Assembly: GCA_047495785.1 (NCBI GenBank)
Contig: JBLDXI010000004.1
Coordinates: 2,728,001-2,792,000 of the forward strand
Direction of reading: 5' to 3'
DNA length: 64,000 bases
Origin: Lepidodermella squamata
Taxonomy: Eukaryota; Gastrotricha
Below, in pieces: positions 17,864 to 30,183 of this stretch. Made by a program: the position numbers and the translations under genes. The first letter of the stretch is position 1, and every line of letters begins with the position of its first letter. Below the pieces are notes generated by a model, which was not told where the DNA came from, searched no databases, and saw only the letters and a program-made list of their open reading frames with translations.

Positions 17864-20601
17864 ATGGTTTTGTATCACTGTGCTCTATTGTTAGCCTTAC
17901 TGCTGGCGTCAAGCAACAATGCCTTCGGCAAACAGCTTAACTGGGTTCGATGCTTCTCGAAGTTCAGCAACAGATTCACCAACTGCGTACTAGCAGCGGA
18001 TGGCTGTGATCCACTCGCCGAGTATCAGGTTGTTCTCATTGAAATTTTTTCGAGGAGTAAATCAATCGAAACGTCTCTCTATGTGTAGTTGGGCTCAACT
18101 TTCCGAACAACCGGGGTGTGCAACACCGGGGTATGTTAATTTTTCTGCTAATTTCATGTTTAATTTTGCTGTTTTATCTATAGAATGCCAGGATGTGCTA
18201 CAAATACGAAGCTATTACCCCGTTTTGCGTACCCGGAAACGTTGGATGTAACAATCCTGGTGATATGAATGTAAGCCTCATTTCAATAACAAACAACTTC
18301 TAAATGGTGACTTCATGCGAAGATGCCATTCTTCTGCCGCGCTTTCACCATTCCCAAAGAATCAGAAAATTTATATTAAAATTTCTCTCGACGAATTTTA
18401 TATCGCTGGATAGAGAAAATTCTCGAATGGCAAAAACAATTATTGGATCAATTAAAAACTAATTACAAATGAGCCAACCGTGGAAGAGGAAAATTTTTAA
18501 TCACCAATTATATTACCCGATTTTTGAAAAATTATCCATGAGAGAGAACACAAGATGTACCTGATAGCAATAGGTAGAGGGTCGCTTCCAGAATTTCAAA
18601 GAAGAAATCCCAACTTTTTTAAAGGGACACCTCAGGCTTGGATTATTCCGATTTTTAAATTATTTAAAATTCTAATGGGGGGATATGGTGGCCTATAAAG
18701 TGTTCGCATGCCGTATTTTTCGCAAATTCAGTTCGAATAAATTAACTATGGATAGATCGTTAGTTCCCTGTTTCCTCCCTGTTACTGTGTTTTTGTGATC
18801 ATTGGTATTGTCAGGGTGCGATCTTGGACCCTGGAGCTGCCAGGGATGGACAATTTTGTTTCATGTAATTGCCGAACCATTCAACTGAAAAGCGATGCAA
18901 ACGAGATATTGTTGATGATTTCCCCTAAAACAACCCTAAAACACCTACAAAAACCTCATAAAATTAGGGAAATAATGGGATAATTTCTCAATTTGTTGTC
19001 TGGCCCGACTGAGCTAGGGAGGATGATCTCCCCCACCCCATTTCCCCCCCTCCCCACCTGAGAGTCGCACTGCGGTATTGTTATCTTTTTCAATTTCCCA
19101 GACGTTCTGGTTCGACGATCAGAAGCCGACGTTGAGCTTGAAATACAACCTTAACGAATGCGAGAAGCAGAAAGCTGTATTCGAGGTTGAAATTCATAAA
19201 ACTTGGCCATTACGTATTATAACTTTTATTTGTATCATTCCAGAATTCGAAATTCAGGCGCTGCACATCGAACAGCGTCATCATGACCTGTGTTCCGGAT
19301 CCGTACTCTTGCCCCAACAACTGGGTGAGCGGTTTGAAAACCTTTTATGTGTTTCTGTGTGACGCTGATTCTTGCTTTTCCAGGTCACTGAATCAACTCT
19401 TTATGCAACTCTTGCGTCATGTACCAATGGAACAGGTTCGCGATTTGCGTAAACACTATTGCTTCGATTTTTAAAAACTAAAACCGAATTATGAATTATT
19501 ATGCTAGTAACAAGTTGGATAAAAACTTGGCCGAGAAATCACTGATTTTTCTTTTTTGCCATTTCAGTCGTAGTTCCGGTCAGCGAAAAGCCGCATATTC
19601 GATGCTTTGATTTTACGAGCAAAAGGTTCAACGACTGCCGACCGCAAAGCTCCGGGTGTTCAGCTAGCAATGAGACACAACAATACTCGACCAAAGTTTA
19701 CATCAACCGTGCAGCTTGCCTGCTCGGAGTAAGTTGTCCTTCTCTTTTAGCAATCGATTTCCCACGTTTACTCTCGTTCTTCAGAATGCCGTTTCGTGCA
19801 AGGATTCATCCAACCGACTGTCTTGCTACGCAGCTTGTCCCCAAGGTCAAACTCAGGTAGTGCTCAGCCAAATCACGGTTTTCGCTGGTATCAACTGTTT
19901 TATTTATTAAGGATAAGCTGTTCTCGAGCTTGGGAACTTTTCAGCTGAACCACGACAGCTGCGTCAACGCTATGACGCCCTATGTGAGTTAATTTCGAGT
20001 AAAGGTTCCGCATTTCGTAGTAGACTTATTTTCGAAAATGAAAGTTGGAAAACGTTTTCTGTCAGAAATTTCGGGTCATTCCGGGGTTAATTAATCCATC
20101 TATTTTCGATAGATTGCTACCCATCGGTGCTTGCGAACTGCCGACGGTTCTGTAACTTGCCGACCGAGCTCTAATGGCTGTGACGCCAACACTGAGATTC
20201 GCTTTCCTGCAAATGTTACGTTCAGCGGCGAATGGCAGTGCCAACACGCTCGAAGGATTGTGTTCATGGTTAATTACACCGACAGTTATTTAACTTACAC
20301 ATCTTCAGCCGCTAAGTGCTCGCAACTGGATAGCATCTTGGCAACTGGCAAAACGGCTGCCGAAATAGCTCAGGTTCACAGCGCTGGACCGCCATACGAT
20401 GATGCATGGATGGGTCTTAATCTAGTTTCTGGCGTTCAGAAATGGTCGGACGGTTCGGCATTCACGTACAATCCACAATTTTTTCCATGGGGTTACCATC
20501 CAGATCGATGTGGGAGCCTGCTGGCAGGTGCGTCTTTGATGGATTTCAATACGTGCGACACTAATATGATGTACGCGATGTGCGAAACCTACGCTGAATG
20601 A
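17864..20601 (+). CDS. Gene A: secreted C-type lectin-like protein with cysteine-module N-terminus
   Basis: Ten exons: 17864-18028, 18089-18130, 18184-18270, 19102-19185, 19244-19324, 19384-19435, 19568-19728, 19785-19856, 19945-19983, 20113-20601. All have GT/AG ends and consistent phases. Exon 1 codes a signal peptide (YHCALLLALLLASSNNAFG) and WVRCFSKFSNRFTNC. Exons 2-9 are short, each with one to three cysteines, as in MCYKYEAITPFCVPG and RRCTSN...CVPDPYSCPNNW. The last exon is a complete C-type lectin fold (CRPSSNGC ... WMGLN ... WSDGSAFTYN ... MYAMCETYAE). The calcium-binding WND is absent, so sugar binding by the classic site is doubtful. A polyadenylation AATAAA lies about 95 nt past the stop. 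Intron 3 holds a MITE. Paralogues B, G and H share the exon plan, which supports the model. Confidence 0.85.
18812..19073. mobile_element. hAT-type MITE in intron 3 of gene A, 8-bp target duplication
   Basis: It begins CAGGGTGCGA and ends TCGCACTGC. It is flanked by perfect direct repeats ggtattgt (18804-18811 and 19074-19081). Eight-base duplications and CAG-type ends identify hAT. The interior shares sequence with 21437-21680. Confidence 0.85.
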
Positions 20602-21436
20602 GTGGCAAGGCATTGAAGCTGCTAGCATTTGAACTACCTGCCGCCTATTTACATGTTGATGATACGTGATGAGCTTTTGCAACGAAAAAACAGGAGAATA
20701 AACGAGACAGGTTCGCAAAACCATTCAATTCCTTGTTAAGCTTTTCAAAAAGCAATATTTGATTTTTGATTGACATTCAAACTCAATTCGCTCGAAAAAT
20801 GTAGATATAAATCTGTTATGGCTATTCATCTCGTAGATTTTAAGTTGATAATTATCTCATGGTTTTTAGCTACGCTAAGAGAGTCAACCTCGATCTAGGA
20901 CGAATCGGCTATCAGGAGGGCTATTATTTTAAGATCTCTCCCGTTGTATTACCTATTCCCGAATGCATCCGGAATACGAAGCCGGTAACCAATGTTCGAT
21001 CATAGATCATAGATTCGCTGCGGATGGGAAACTGTTTTAGCTTAATTTCCCAAATTTAGAAATTTTGTGAGGTGCAAGACATCACCTGTTTGTCGCGTGC
21101 CGCCTCGCGCCTCGTCCTTCAGTTGTAAACAGGTCCTCGTTATAACCCCCAGAAATTCCGCTTCTGGGTATTTGATCAAGCTAATTAGTTAGCTAAATAG
21201 TCTTTTTTCATTCACTACAACAGTGGCTCTCAAACTTTTTTGAGGCTGTGCAAGAAAAGTGGCACGACAAGAGTTCTATTCCAAGAGTTCTCAACGAATA
21301 CATTTGAAAACAATGCTCTAGTAAATCGCTGTTGCAGAATTGAGAATGTGTAGTGTTTTCGTTTAAGGCGATTACTTGTTTAAACTGATTTTCTATTGGT
21401 TATCAAGCTGAAGGAATGGAAAGCATTCCACAATGC
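20602..21436. other. Intergenic between genes A and B
   Basis: No gene. The 3' flank of A is followed by a block at 21068-21115 (caagacatcacctgt) that recurs inverted at 42245-42295, a dispersed repeat. Confidence 0.5.
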
Positions 21437-21680
21437 CAGGTTGCGATCTTGGATCTTGGAACTACCCGGAATGGAAAGGCTTTTTTGCTGCATTTTTCCA
21501 AATGATCAGGTAATTTCCACTCTGCGATTTCAATAAAAAACGAGCGAAGCGAGGAAATTGTGAAGAATTTCTACTAAAATATGCTTCAAAACCTGAAGAA
21601 ACAGCTCGCTAAATTTTCATTTTCTTGTCCGGTCTGGCCGTGCTGGAAGGGTATGATTTCCCCCTGAAAGTCGCACACTG
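21437..21680. mobile_element. hAT-type MITE with near-perfect 8-bp target duplication
   Basis: It starts CAGGTTGCGATCTTGG and ends AAGTCGCACACTG. It is flanked by cacaatgc (21429-21436) and cataatgc (21681-21688), 7 of 8 identical. It is a diverged relative of the element in gene A. Confidence 0.75.
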
Positions 21681-22005
21681 CATAATGCATCTGTGCACCT
21701 TAGGTAGGTAAGTGGTATATTAAAAAATTATACGACCGAAGCGAGGAAAGAGGAAAGCTTTGGACATTTCCCCAAAGACGCCCAGACACCTCTTAAAATG
21801 AAAATGATACGGTAATTCTGAATTCGTAAAGCGTAAAGCATACGCAGTCAAAATACTCTGCGTGCAAGTTTTGGCACGCATGCCGATCAATTTTCTTGGA
21901 GTGCCACAATTGGCTCGCTTGCCTGGGTTTGAGAACCACGGGTGTAAAATACCAGGAAACGATTCGCCTATTGAGCTGACCAATGAGTTTTCGAGGAAAA
22001 TCTGT

Positions 22006-23729
22006 GGACGCTCGTTGCGAAGTGTTGGTTTGAGTTCGGCCAGGGTGCGAAGTACATGGGTGCTTGGGTATCGCGACACTCAGCTCCGAGACTCCAGCCA
22101 GAGGGAGGGGACCCTTTGGATTCTTCGGCTGGGTGCTAGGAAATACCTCAGGCCCTTACTCCTACTTCGCACACTGAGGACGGCATGACCAGCTTGAAGA
22201 ACTTGCTCGATTCACGCCAGTTTACGGTCGGCGCCAGTTATGAAATAAAAAACTGCTCGGTGCATGTCAAATACCCAGAACTGACTATTTTGAGTTGCTA
22301 TAAGCTGATTTCTCCCACTTTAAGCGTTCATAACAATGCCATTGTCCTATATACCTTTGTAACTATCCTGCAGTTATGCTGGTTTCTCTGTTGTCGATGT
22401 GATGCCGATAGGGAACCTATTCAAAATGATTTTTATTTTTATTACTCGCGATCAAGCGGAAAAGGCTCAACGAGTTATACGTGAGCAAAACATTAAAGTG
22501 GAATGGCTCGAAACCAAGCACGACCGCCTGATGCGCGTGGCAGGAGAATATTTTATCGCGGATCAGGACGACCCTAGTCAGGTGAGATTGGTCATAGCGC
22601 AGCCACTGTTTACGGTAGCCGAGAAAATCGCACAATAGAGCAAACGAATTGCTCCCCGAGAGGAAAATTATTTTGAGCCAATATTTTTTATTTACGAAAT
22701 GAAAAATATTCGCCGAAAATCCGTTCGCGTTCAATTATTCAAACTACGAGTTAAATTATGAGATTTTCTCGGCCTCGGTAAAACGTGGCTGCGCTATTGT
22801 GGCGCAACCACCGCAACTTCTAAGAAACCAACTTGCAGTTCGGTCACGGCAGGCGATAACGTAGCCGACAAAGCCGGCACTTTTGCGACTCTACCGCTTT
22901 TTCTCGCCGGAACTCGAATTTCTTGCTTTTTGGATTCCAAACTTTCATTGGCTCTTACATCAATGAATTAATGAAAAAAGTCGGAACAGCTGACTGTTCT
23001 GGTTTTAAAAAGTATTTTTTGAAAAAACCATCCCGCATGACAGCATTTACTTCCATTATTATCAATCATCTACTTCTCATTCTCACCGATGCATTAAATC
23101 CTTAGTCTCATCAAGAAAATGCCTCGCACAAGGCATAGGTACCGGAAATGGAACAATCAGTCAGTGCGTAGTAAACATCTGCAGCTGAGAATTCGTCCGT
23201 TTGATCGGGTCCTGTCAAAATCGCGCAGCCGTCGCCATCAGGCGTCTCCCACTGAGCTTGAACGTACGTGAAATCAGAGCCATCGTCCCATTTGAACACG
23301 TTGCTCTGCCGGGTCAGGCCGACCCAAACTAAGGAAACAAATTCAGTCTCGCTGAGCTTCTTTCTTGCAGCATCTAGCTCAGAATCCGACCTCATTGTCG
23401 CCAGTGTGCCATTGGCCGCGATGCATTTGGCAGGAGCGTAGCTTCGGTCTTCGGCGACAAACGCAAAAAAGTACCTCTTGGTCGCATTTTGACAGCTGGT
23501 CTGGTCGAAATATTCGAGATTAGCTGGAATGCGAAGTTCAGTAGCCGCATTGCAACCAGCTGTTTTCGCTACGCATCGAACTGCCGCATCACTTTTGCCG
23601 ACGCAGCGGAAATAGCCGGACTGTGTATTGTAAAATAAATATGAAAAGAAACATGATCTAAATGGAACTCACAGAAGTTGAACCACCCGTACTGCTCATA
23701 CACAATGTTAAATTCGAGTACAATGTTGG
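22006..23729. repeat. Donor copy of a 1,724-bp segmental duplication
   Basis: Matches 25081-26804 at a constant offset of 3,075 bases with no difference that I could find. It contains a MITE, about 1 kb of non-coding DNA and the last two exons of lectin gene B. Confidence 0.9.
22041..22176. mobile_element. Short hAT-type MITE
   Basis: Begins CAGGGTGCGAAGTACATGGG and ends CTACTTCGCACACTG; flanks agttcggc and aggacggc match at 6 of 8 bases. Same family as 57935-58100, in the opposite orientation. It is copied at 25116-25251 as part of the segmental duplication. Confidence 0.7.
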
Positions 23730-24513
23730 CTCAGTTACCTAGTAGAAATAAAAAATACAAAATATTCGATGATCTTCGCACGCCGAAAACGTCGACAATA
23801 ACAAGGCAAATTTCTAAACCTAGACAGACGAACCCAGTTTTCGGGGCAAGAGTAAGGGTCCGGAACACAGGTTTTAACGACGGTGTTAGAGGTACAACGC
23901 CGGAATTTCGATTTCTAGATTGGGGAAAATACATAGCATAAACGACCAGTCGATCAGGCGAGAAATCCTCACATCAAAAGCAGCTCGTTTCTTTTCGCAT
24001 TCGTTGAGGTTGTCCTTCAAGATTAAGGCCCGCGTCTGATCGTCGAACCAGAAGGTCTATAATACGTAATTCTATTACAGAACAATTCTTGCTTGGGTAA
24101 ATTCTAATTTACATTCATGTCCCCCGGGTTATTACAGCCGATGTTGCCGGGCACGCAAAACGTGGTGAGAGCTTCGTATTTGTAACACATCCGGGCATTC
24201 TGGGTATCATAGAGAGGAGAAATGAATAAAATTTAGAGGGCAAGTAAACTGACTCCGGTGTTGCAGACGCCGGTTGTTCGGAAAATTCCTCCCATCTATG
24301 AGAAAAATACATCATGTAGCCCAAGTTTAAATCAAGACAAGCCTGAAATTCTTTGAGTGGATCACAGCCATCGGCAGCTAGAACGCAGCTGGTGAATCTG
24401 TTGCTCTGCTTAGAGAAGCACCGAACCCAGTTTAACTGCTTCTTGCCTGAAGCCATGTCGCTCGACGCCAGCGTCAGCAGTAACAGCAAAGCGTAAGTAT
24501 AATAAGAAATCAT
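23111..24513 (-). CDS. Gene B: secreted C-type lectin-like protein, short form
   Basis: Seven exons on the minus strand: 24343-24513 (signal peptide and WVRCFSKQSNRFTSC), 24254-24295, 24113-24199, 23973-24056, 23834-23914, 23673-23738, 23111-23620. Each exon from 1 to 6 matches gene A's exons 1 to 6. Gene A's exons 7-9 have no counterpart, so exon 6 joins the lectin-domain exon in phase 0. Intron 1 is 47 nt and starts with GC in place of GT. The lectin domain holds WVGLTRQSNVFKWDDGSDFTY and ends YALCEAFS; no WND motif. It lies tail-to-tail with gene A. Probably secreted; ligand unknown. Its last two exons are duplicated at 26186-26804. Confidence 0.8.
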
Positions 24514-25037
24514 CTGAATTAATGCGAAAAGTAACGAACAAATAATTTTAATAACTTTAAAACGTGAGTATTTGCGAATGAGGTGAATGAAAAATGAATC
24601 GAATTTTGTTGAGCACGCACGCGCCTAGCTAGGCACACTTTCCTCTCTCCGCTGTAAACATGTTTTCAGGCAACCAGCACCAAATAAACATGAAGTTACA
24701 TTTGCGGCTTATTGAACAAAGACAGCTGGGCAGAGGTGGAATAAGGGCGGTTCAGGTTGGTATCCACGTTAATTTTTGAAAGAGATGGAAAATGACGGTT
24801 CTGGGCATTTTTAGTTAATTGAGCTGATCTGCTGTTCCGTTAACTTTACATCATTTAAATCTCATTTGAGCCGAATTGCTTGATTCAAAATGAAGAGGCC
24901 GCGTTGACATCTTCCTATGTAAAGGTCTGCGCACATACTCGTATGAAAAAATGTGTATGTGATTTGTAATAAGTTTTTTGCCGGGGTCGTATGTGTTGGC
25001 GAAAAAAAATCGCATACAGACCCGTTCACAAACTGAT
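24514..25037. other. Upstream region of gene B
   Basis: No gene visible. The region should contain the promoter of gene B. It ends at the 42-bp direct repeat that flanks the duplicated segment. Confidence 0.45.
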
Positions 25038-25079
25038 TTCTTTTCTCCCTGTATGTGATTTTTTTTCTGGCCGAAGAGG
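25038..25079 (+). repeat. 42-bp direct repeat, left copy, at edge of inserted duplicate
   Basis: Identical to 26808-26849 (starts ttcttttctccctgtatgtg, ends ggccgaagagg). The two copies bracket the duplicated segment like a very long target-site duplication. Confidence 0.9.
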
Positions 25080-25080
25080 A

Positions 25081-26804
25081 GGACGCTCGTTGCGAAGTGT
25101 TGGTTTGAGTTCGGCCAGGGTGCGAAGTACATGGGTGCTTGGGTATCGCGACACTCAGCTCCGAGACTCCAGCCAGAGGGAGGGGACCCTTTGGATTCTT
25201 CGGCTGGGTGCTAGGAAATACCTCAGGCCCTTACTCCTACTTCGCACACTGAGGACGGCATGACCAGCTTGAAGAACTTGCTCGATTCACGCCAGTTTAC
25301 GGTCGGCGCCAGTTATGAAATAAAAAACTGCTCGGTGCATGTCAAATACCCAGAACTGACTATTTTGAGTTGCTATAAGCTGATTTCTCCCACTTTAAGC
25401 GTTCATAACAATGCCATTGTCCTATATACCTTTGTAACTATCCTGCAGTTATGCTGGTTTCTCTGTTGTCGATGTGATGCCGATAGGGAACCTATTCAAA
25501 ATGATTTTTATTTTTATTACTCGCGATCAAGCGGAAAAGGCTCAACGAGTTATACGTGAGCAAAACATTAAAGTGGAATGGCTCGAAACCAAGCACGACC
25601 GCCTGATGCGCGTGGCAGGAGAATATTTTATCGCGGATCAGGACGACCCTAGTCAGGTGAGATTGGTCATAGCGCAGCCACTGTTTACGGTAGCCGAGAA
25701 AATCGCACAATAGAGCAAACGAATTGCTCCCCGAGAGGAAAATTATTTTGAGCCAATATTTTTTATTTACGAAATGAAAAATATTCGCCGAAAATCCGTT
25801 CGCGTTCAATTATTCAAACTACGAGTTAAATTATGAGATTTTCTCGGCCTCGGTAAAACGTGGCTGCGCTATTGTGGCGCAACCACCGCAACTTCTAAGA
25901 AACCAACTTGCAGTTCGGTCACGGCAGGCGATAACGTAGCCGACAAAGCCGGCACTTTTGCGACTCTACCGCTTTTTCTCGCCGGAACTCGAATTTCTTG
26001 CTTTTTGGATTCCAAACTTTCATTGGCTCTTACATCAATGAATTAATGAAAAAAGTCGGAACAGCTGACTGTTCTGGTTTTAAAAAGTATTTTTTGAAAA
26101 AACCATCCCGCATGACAGCATTTACTTCCATTATTATCAATCATCTACTTCTCATTCTCACCGATGCATTAAATCCTTAGTCTCATCAAGAAAATGCCTC
26201 GCACAAGGCATAGGTACCGGAAATGGAACAATCAGTCAGTGCGTAGTAAACATCTGCAGCTGAGAATTCGTCCGTTTGATCGGGTCCTGTCAAAATCGCG
26301 CAGCCGTCGCCATCAGGCGTCTCCCACTGAGCTTGAACGTACGTGAAATCAGAGCCATCGTCCCATTTGAACACGTTGCTCTGCCGGGTCAGGCCGACCC
26401 AAACTAAGGAAACAAATTCAGTCTCGCTGAGCTTCTTTCTTGCAGCATCTAGCTCAGAATCCGACCTCATTGTCGCCAGTGTGCCATTGGCCGCGATGCA
26501 TTTGGCAGGAGCGTAGCTTCGGTCTTCGGCGACAAACGCAAAAAAGTACCTCTTGGTCGCATTTTGACAGCTGGTCTGGTCGAAATATTCGAGATTAGCT
26601 GGAATGCGAAGTTCAGTAGCCGCATTGCAACCAGCTGTTTTCGCTACGCATCGAACTGCCGCATCACTTTTGCCGACGCAGCGGAAATAGCCGGACTGTG
26701 TATTGTAAAATAAATATGAAAAGAAACATGATCTAAATGGAACTCACAGAAGTTGAACCACCCGTACTGCTCATACACAATGTTAAATTCGAGTACAATG
26801 TTGG
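25081..26804. repeat. Inserted copy of the 1,724-bp segment
   Basis: Same orientation as 22006-23729. The match stops abruptly at both ends, and 42-bp direct repeats follow outside (three bases, gag, remain at the right junction). It looks like a recent templated insertion; assembly duplication is the alternative. Confidence 0.9.
26186..26804 (-). pseudogene. Gene B': truncated copy of gene B's last two exons
   Basis: Carries the complete lectin-domain exon (26186-26695) and 57 bases of the preceding exon (26748-26804), cut by the duplication edge. There is no signal peptide or upstream exon, so it cannot produce a secreted lectin by itself. The coding sequence is unchanged from gene B, so the copy is young. 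Confidence 0.85.
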
Positions 26805-26807
26805 GAG

Positions 26808-26849
26808 TTCTTTTCTCCCTGTATGTGATTTTTTTTCTGGCCGAAGAGG
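26808..26849 (+). repeat. 42-bp direct repeat, right copy
   Basis: Identical to 25038-25079; see that entry. Confidence 0.9.
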
Positions 26850-26861
26850 CCGCTGAAAAAA

Positions 26862-26935
26862 ATGACCAACTTCGATGGGGCTCGAACCCTGTCCGCCCGT
26901 TGAACAGGCCGGTCAATAGCAACTGCACAATGTTG
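26862..26935 (-). other. tRNA-like repeat
   Basis: The minus strand contains GGGTTCGAGCCCC, a good B-box, preceded by a weak D-arm-like segment. Stems do not close well, so it is a tRNA pseudogene or a SINE remnant. It directly follows the 42-bp repeat. Confidence 0.35.
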
Positions 26936-26982
26936 CCATCATATTTATCAGTCGCTAAAAAAGCCTAATTATTGATTCATTC

Positions 26983-27273
26983 TGTTTGAGGTTGTAAGTT
27001 GAAAAAAATCCGCACGCTGATTGGTCAGTTGGCTCGTATCCATGACTCCGCCTTGCTACTTGATCGTGTGATCTATATAATTTGTGGCTTTTATTATTTT
27101 CATGAAGGCCGTTTCGTAGCACGCGTTTCCAACAAATGCGTAAAACCATTCATAAAAAGATATTTTTGGCAAACATTTTATGGATCGCACGATCAAGTAG
27201 CAAGGCGGAGTCATGGATACGAGCCAACTGACCAATCAGCGTGCAGATTCTTTTCAACTTACAACCTCAAACA
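26983..27273. mobile_element. Fold-back MITE with about 90-bp inverted arms
   Basis: Left arm 26983-27074 begins tgtttgaggttgtaagttg; right arm 27183-27273 is its reverse complement with few mismatches. The arms contain gctgattggtcagttggctc and its complement. The loop is about 108 bases with no coding sequence. Confidence 0.85.
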
Positions 27274-27602
27274 CAATGTTGCTAATATCTATAAAAGCTA
27301 TCCGCGTTTTCTGGGTCAAGTGCGGGCATGAATCATTAATCTTCGACTTGTTTGTTGACGTTTTCATCAATGAACTTTTTGCCTTAAAGCCTAATTTATA
27401 GGTCACACATTAAGCTTGACGGCTTAGCCATGTCGATATAATTATCGATGTGTGCGAAGACGTCAAGGGTTCACCTTATATAATCACCTTATATGAACAA
27501 CATTACCCCGCCGTATTTTTAATTTTTCACAGTGTAAAGATACATTAAAAAGCGTGCTGCTCTCTCCTCATCGCACCCAGCAGCCTTTCCCATTCCGCAG
27601 CT
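27274..27602. other. Non-coding stretch downstream of the small secreted gene
   Basis: No gene visible. From about 27540 it becomes part of the inverted duplication shared with 30860-31660. Confidence 0.45.
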
Positions 27603-28330
27603 TCAAACTTTCTTGCCAACCAGCTTGCAAGTCAATGCACCAGTTTTACTGTCTTTAGCCAATTTGCCAGGAAGCCAGCCGGCATAATTGCAAGAATCTC
27701 CTTCTCTCGCTTTCCTCGCCGCTTCTGCCGGCTGCGACTCCTCACGGCCAGCAGACGGGGTGCAACTAAGTTTATGAGTTGTACGGTCTCTTACCCATTT
27801 GCCGGGAATAATGTTGGCAACATGGCAAGATTCTCCTTCCTTATGTGCTGATGCCATGAGATTGACAGCGGCCTATGTGGAATATAACGGAATATAGACT
27901 TTAGGGGGTATATCAATGAATTGAAAAGGCTTCTCACTAAAACGACGATCGCCAATGCAAGCTTAGCTGCCATGAGTAGTTGACAATTGAAAGAAAATGG
28001 AAGAAAATTTCACTTTATCGAGAAGAAATAAAACTTGAATAATGAACTGAGCATAGATGAGCTTCTCGATGGGCACTTTGCCTGTCATTACGTCTCTACG
28101 TCAACATCTGGCCTGATGTTTACACAAACATCGCAATATGACTAAGTGGCTAAATGGAATATTCAGTGCGCATATCAAGGTTGAACAACGGCAGCGAAAC
28201 GACTGATTCAACAAAATGAAGAATTTCTCATGCACTGACAGGGGAAATTTGGCAGCGACAGAAAACAATTGTACTGCCCGAGCAAAGGCGAGAGAATTTT
28301 CGCAGTGACAAGCTGAACGTCAAGAAAGTT
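27540..28330 (-). repeat. Inverted duplication, left arm
   Basis: Reverse complement of 30860-31660 with moderate divergence. It covers the small secreted gene, its upstream region and further flank (aaatttggcagcgacag versus ctgtcgctgccaaattt type blocks). Confidence 0.8.
27603..27973 (-). CDS. Small secreted protein with two two-cysteine repeats, copy 1
   Basis: Two exons: 27938-27973 (12 codons) and 27603-27872, joined across a 65-nt GT/AG intron. The N-terminus MAAKLALAIVVL plus AAVNLMASA is a signal peptide. The mature 75 residues contain two tandem repeats of about 28 residues: EGESCHVANIIPGKWVRD... ending LSC, and EGDSCNYAGWLPGKLAKDSK ending LTC. Each repeat has one cysteine pair and a GK. 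I do not recognise the family. It is secreted and probably stabilised by one disulphide per repeat. It forms an inverted pair with 31208-31568. No similarity to the lectin modules is evident. Confidence 0.8.
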
Positions 28331-30183
28331 GAGTTGCGTATTGGGAAGAAAAATGATGATGCAATAATTTTTAAAAGTTTATCTTTTCAACACTAATGTC
28401 ATTCAACTTTATTCGGCACCATTCTGCGGAATCACTGCTGATTTTCTACTCGATTGCTATTATACATTCCATGCGAACCGAATAATTGTCTCTTTTAAAT
28501 GCTGTATGCCATGAGGTCCAATGACATTGGTATTGAATAGCTTAACGTTTGATAATAATTGTATCATGCTATTTGAAATATTTAAACTTTGTTTGAGATG
28601 AAAGTTTTTACATGCGAATCAGGCAAAGATTCCTATCAATACTTTCGGTACTGCCCACAGGTTCATAATGCCTCCGCCATCGATTCAAATAGTGTCATGT
28701 TCGAGACGGTATTTGAAGAGGCTAAACAGCCATAATCGATGTTGATGTCAACTGAGATCAGAGAGACAAAACAGGAAATTTATTAGATTGGAAAACTCAT
28801 AGCCACCATAGAAGCAAGTTCCGTTCTACTTATGCGGGTTGCCGGTTCCGGAGCAGCAGAGTGATTCCGCTAAAATTTCCAACAAATTTACTTCCCCAGT
28901 TTGATATATTGACGTCTCAGGGCTCAAATGTTGTTGTCATGTGAAGCAAATTCCGCGAAAAATACAATTTTTCAAATGACTTGATATCCTCTCATTTATG
29001 AATGATAACATTCACGGTCACAAAACAACAGCTACGAAATAGATTTTTGTTATTTTTATGCATCTTTTAGGTTTGAAGTTTGAATGAAGTTTGAAGTTTG
29101 AAGGTATATACTCAGCAGATCACCTTTCAAATGAAATAATTCTTTTTGAACGCGAATCAACTCCTTATTCTCAGCTTTCCACAGCCATTTCCCCATGCTG
29201 TGACCTTGGAGCGAGTCACTGGAATTCAAGGATGCGCTCCTCTGCCGTATAACAATGCTGTTTTTTCCGCCGTGAGAAACTGCGAAACTTGAAAAATGTG
29301 TAGAATAAAAATGATATTTCGCGTTCTTGCGGGGTTTTCGACTTTATTGAACCAGGTGTTGGCCGCTAGAAGGCGAAACGGGTGAGCATAAAGCATTACC
29401 CAGGGCATTGAATAAACTCATCGATCCGTTGACTTTGCGCTCGTAAACTTAGAGCTGAGTATTATAAAGGAGAAATTACTACTCATCACTCGACCATGCT
29501 GTTTTTGTTTTAGCAAGTGCTTACGGATCATTGATGTCAATACGAAAAAGGAAAATTGACCTTAATCTAGAGACTGACTTGCGACAATATGCCGATATCT
29601 AAGACTGAAATTGCTGTCAATTCCTCCTTTATGGAAAGCAAGATTTTTGTAGCTTGCCGAGGTCAGAGATACAACCAAGTGACCAAGAAAATAGTGAACG
29701 AAGTAGCCGATTACAACATTTTAAACCTTTATATATATATATCAATTTTATGCAAATGTGTCGGGAAGAAACATGACAGGGGAAAAATTGCCAGCAGAAG
29801 GTTCGAGGAAAAAATATTGTCATTAAGTCGAAACCACACTATTGTGATCATATTGCTCTCGGTTAAAAATGAATGCCATCATCACCCCTTAACTGAATCT
29901 CACCTTGCTGCATTACTTGATACAAGTTCACTTTCAAACGATAATGAAGGGTAAACTATGTTCAAAATGCAACGAGAGTTGCTTCACAAGTTGTTCGCTA
30001 TTGAGATCGCCTGCAACTCTAGCAAAAGGTCCAGAGTAAAGACTGCGACCAAGTGGTTGATGCAGAGAGCGCCAGAGAGTACCGCTAGGGATGGTAGGGA
30101 TCATCCAGTTCAATTGTCTGCAGGGTGAACTTGGTCAAAGATTAAAGGGAGACTATTGGGTCGATTTTCCTTATCCTAACTAG
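28331..30183. other. Spacer of the inverted gene pair
   Basis: No supported gene. A plus-strand frame at 29589-29954 lacks any recognisable feature. Blocks of low complexity occur (gaagtttgaatgaagtttgaa near 29075). Confidence 0.5.

Noticed and set aside
22185-22734. Several 60-105-codon frames present twice (22.2-23.1 kb and 25.3-26.2 kb)
   Set aside because: Their identity is due to the segmental duplication, not to selection; no recognisable motif or splice structure.
29589-29954. 121-codon plus-strand frame
   Set aside because: No motif, no splice or start context and an ordinary chance length for this A/T-rich spacer.
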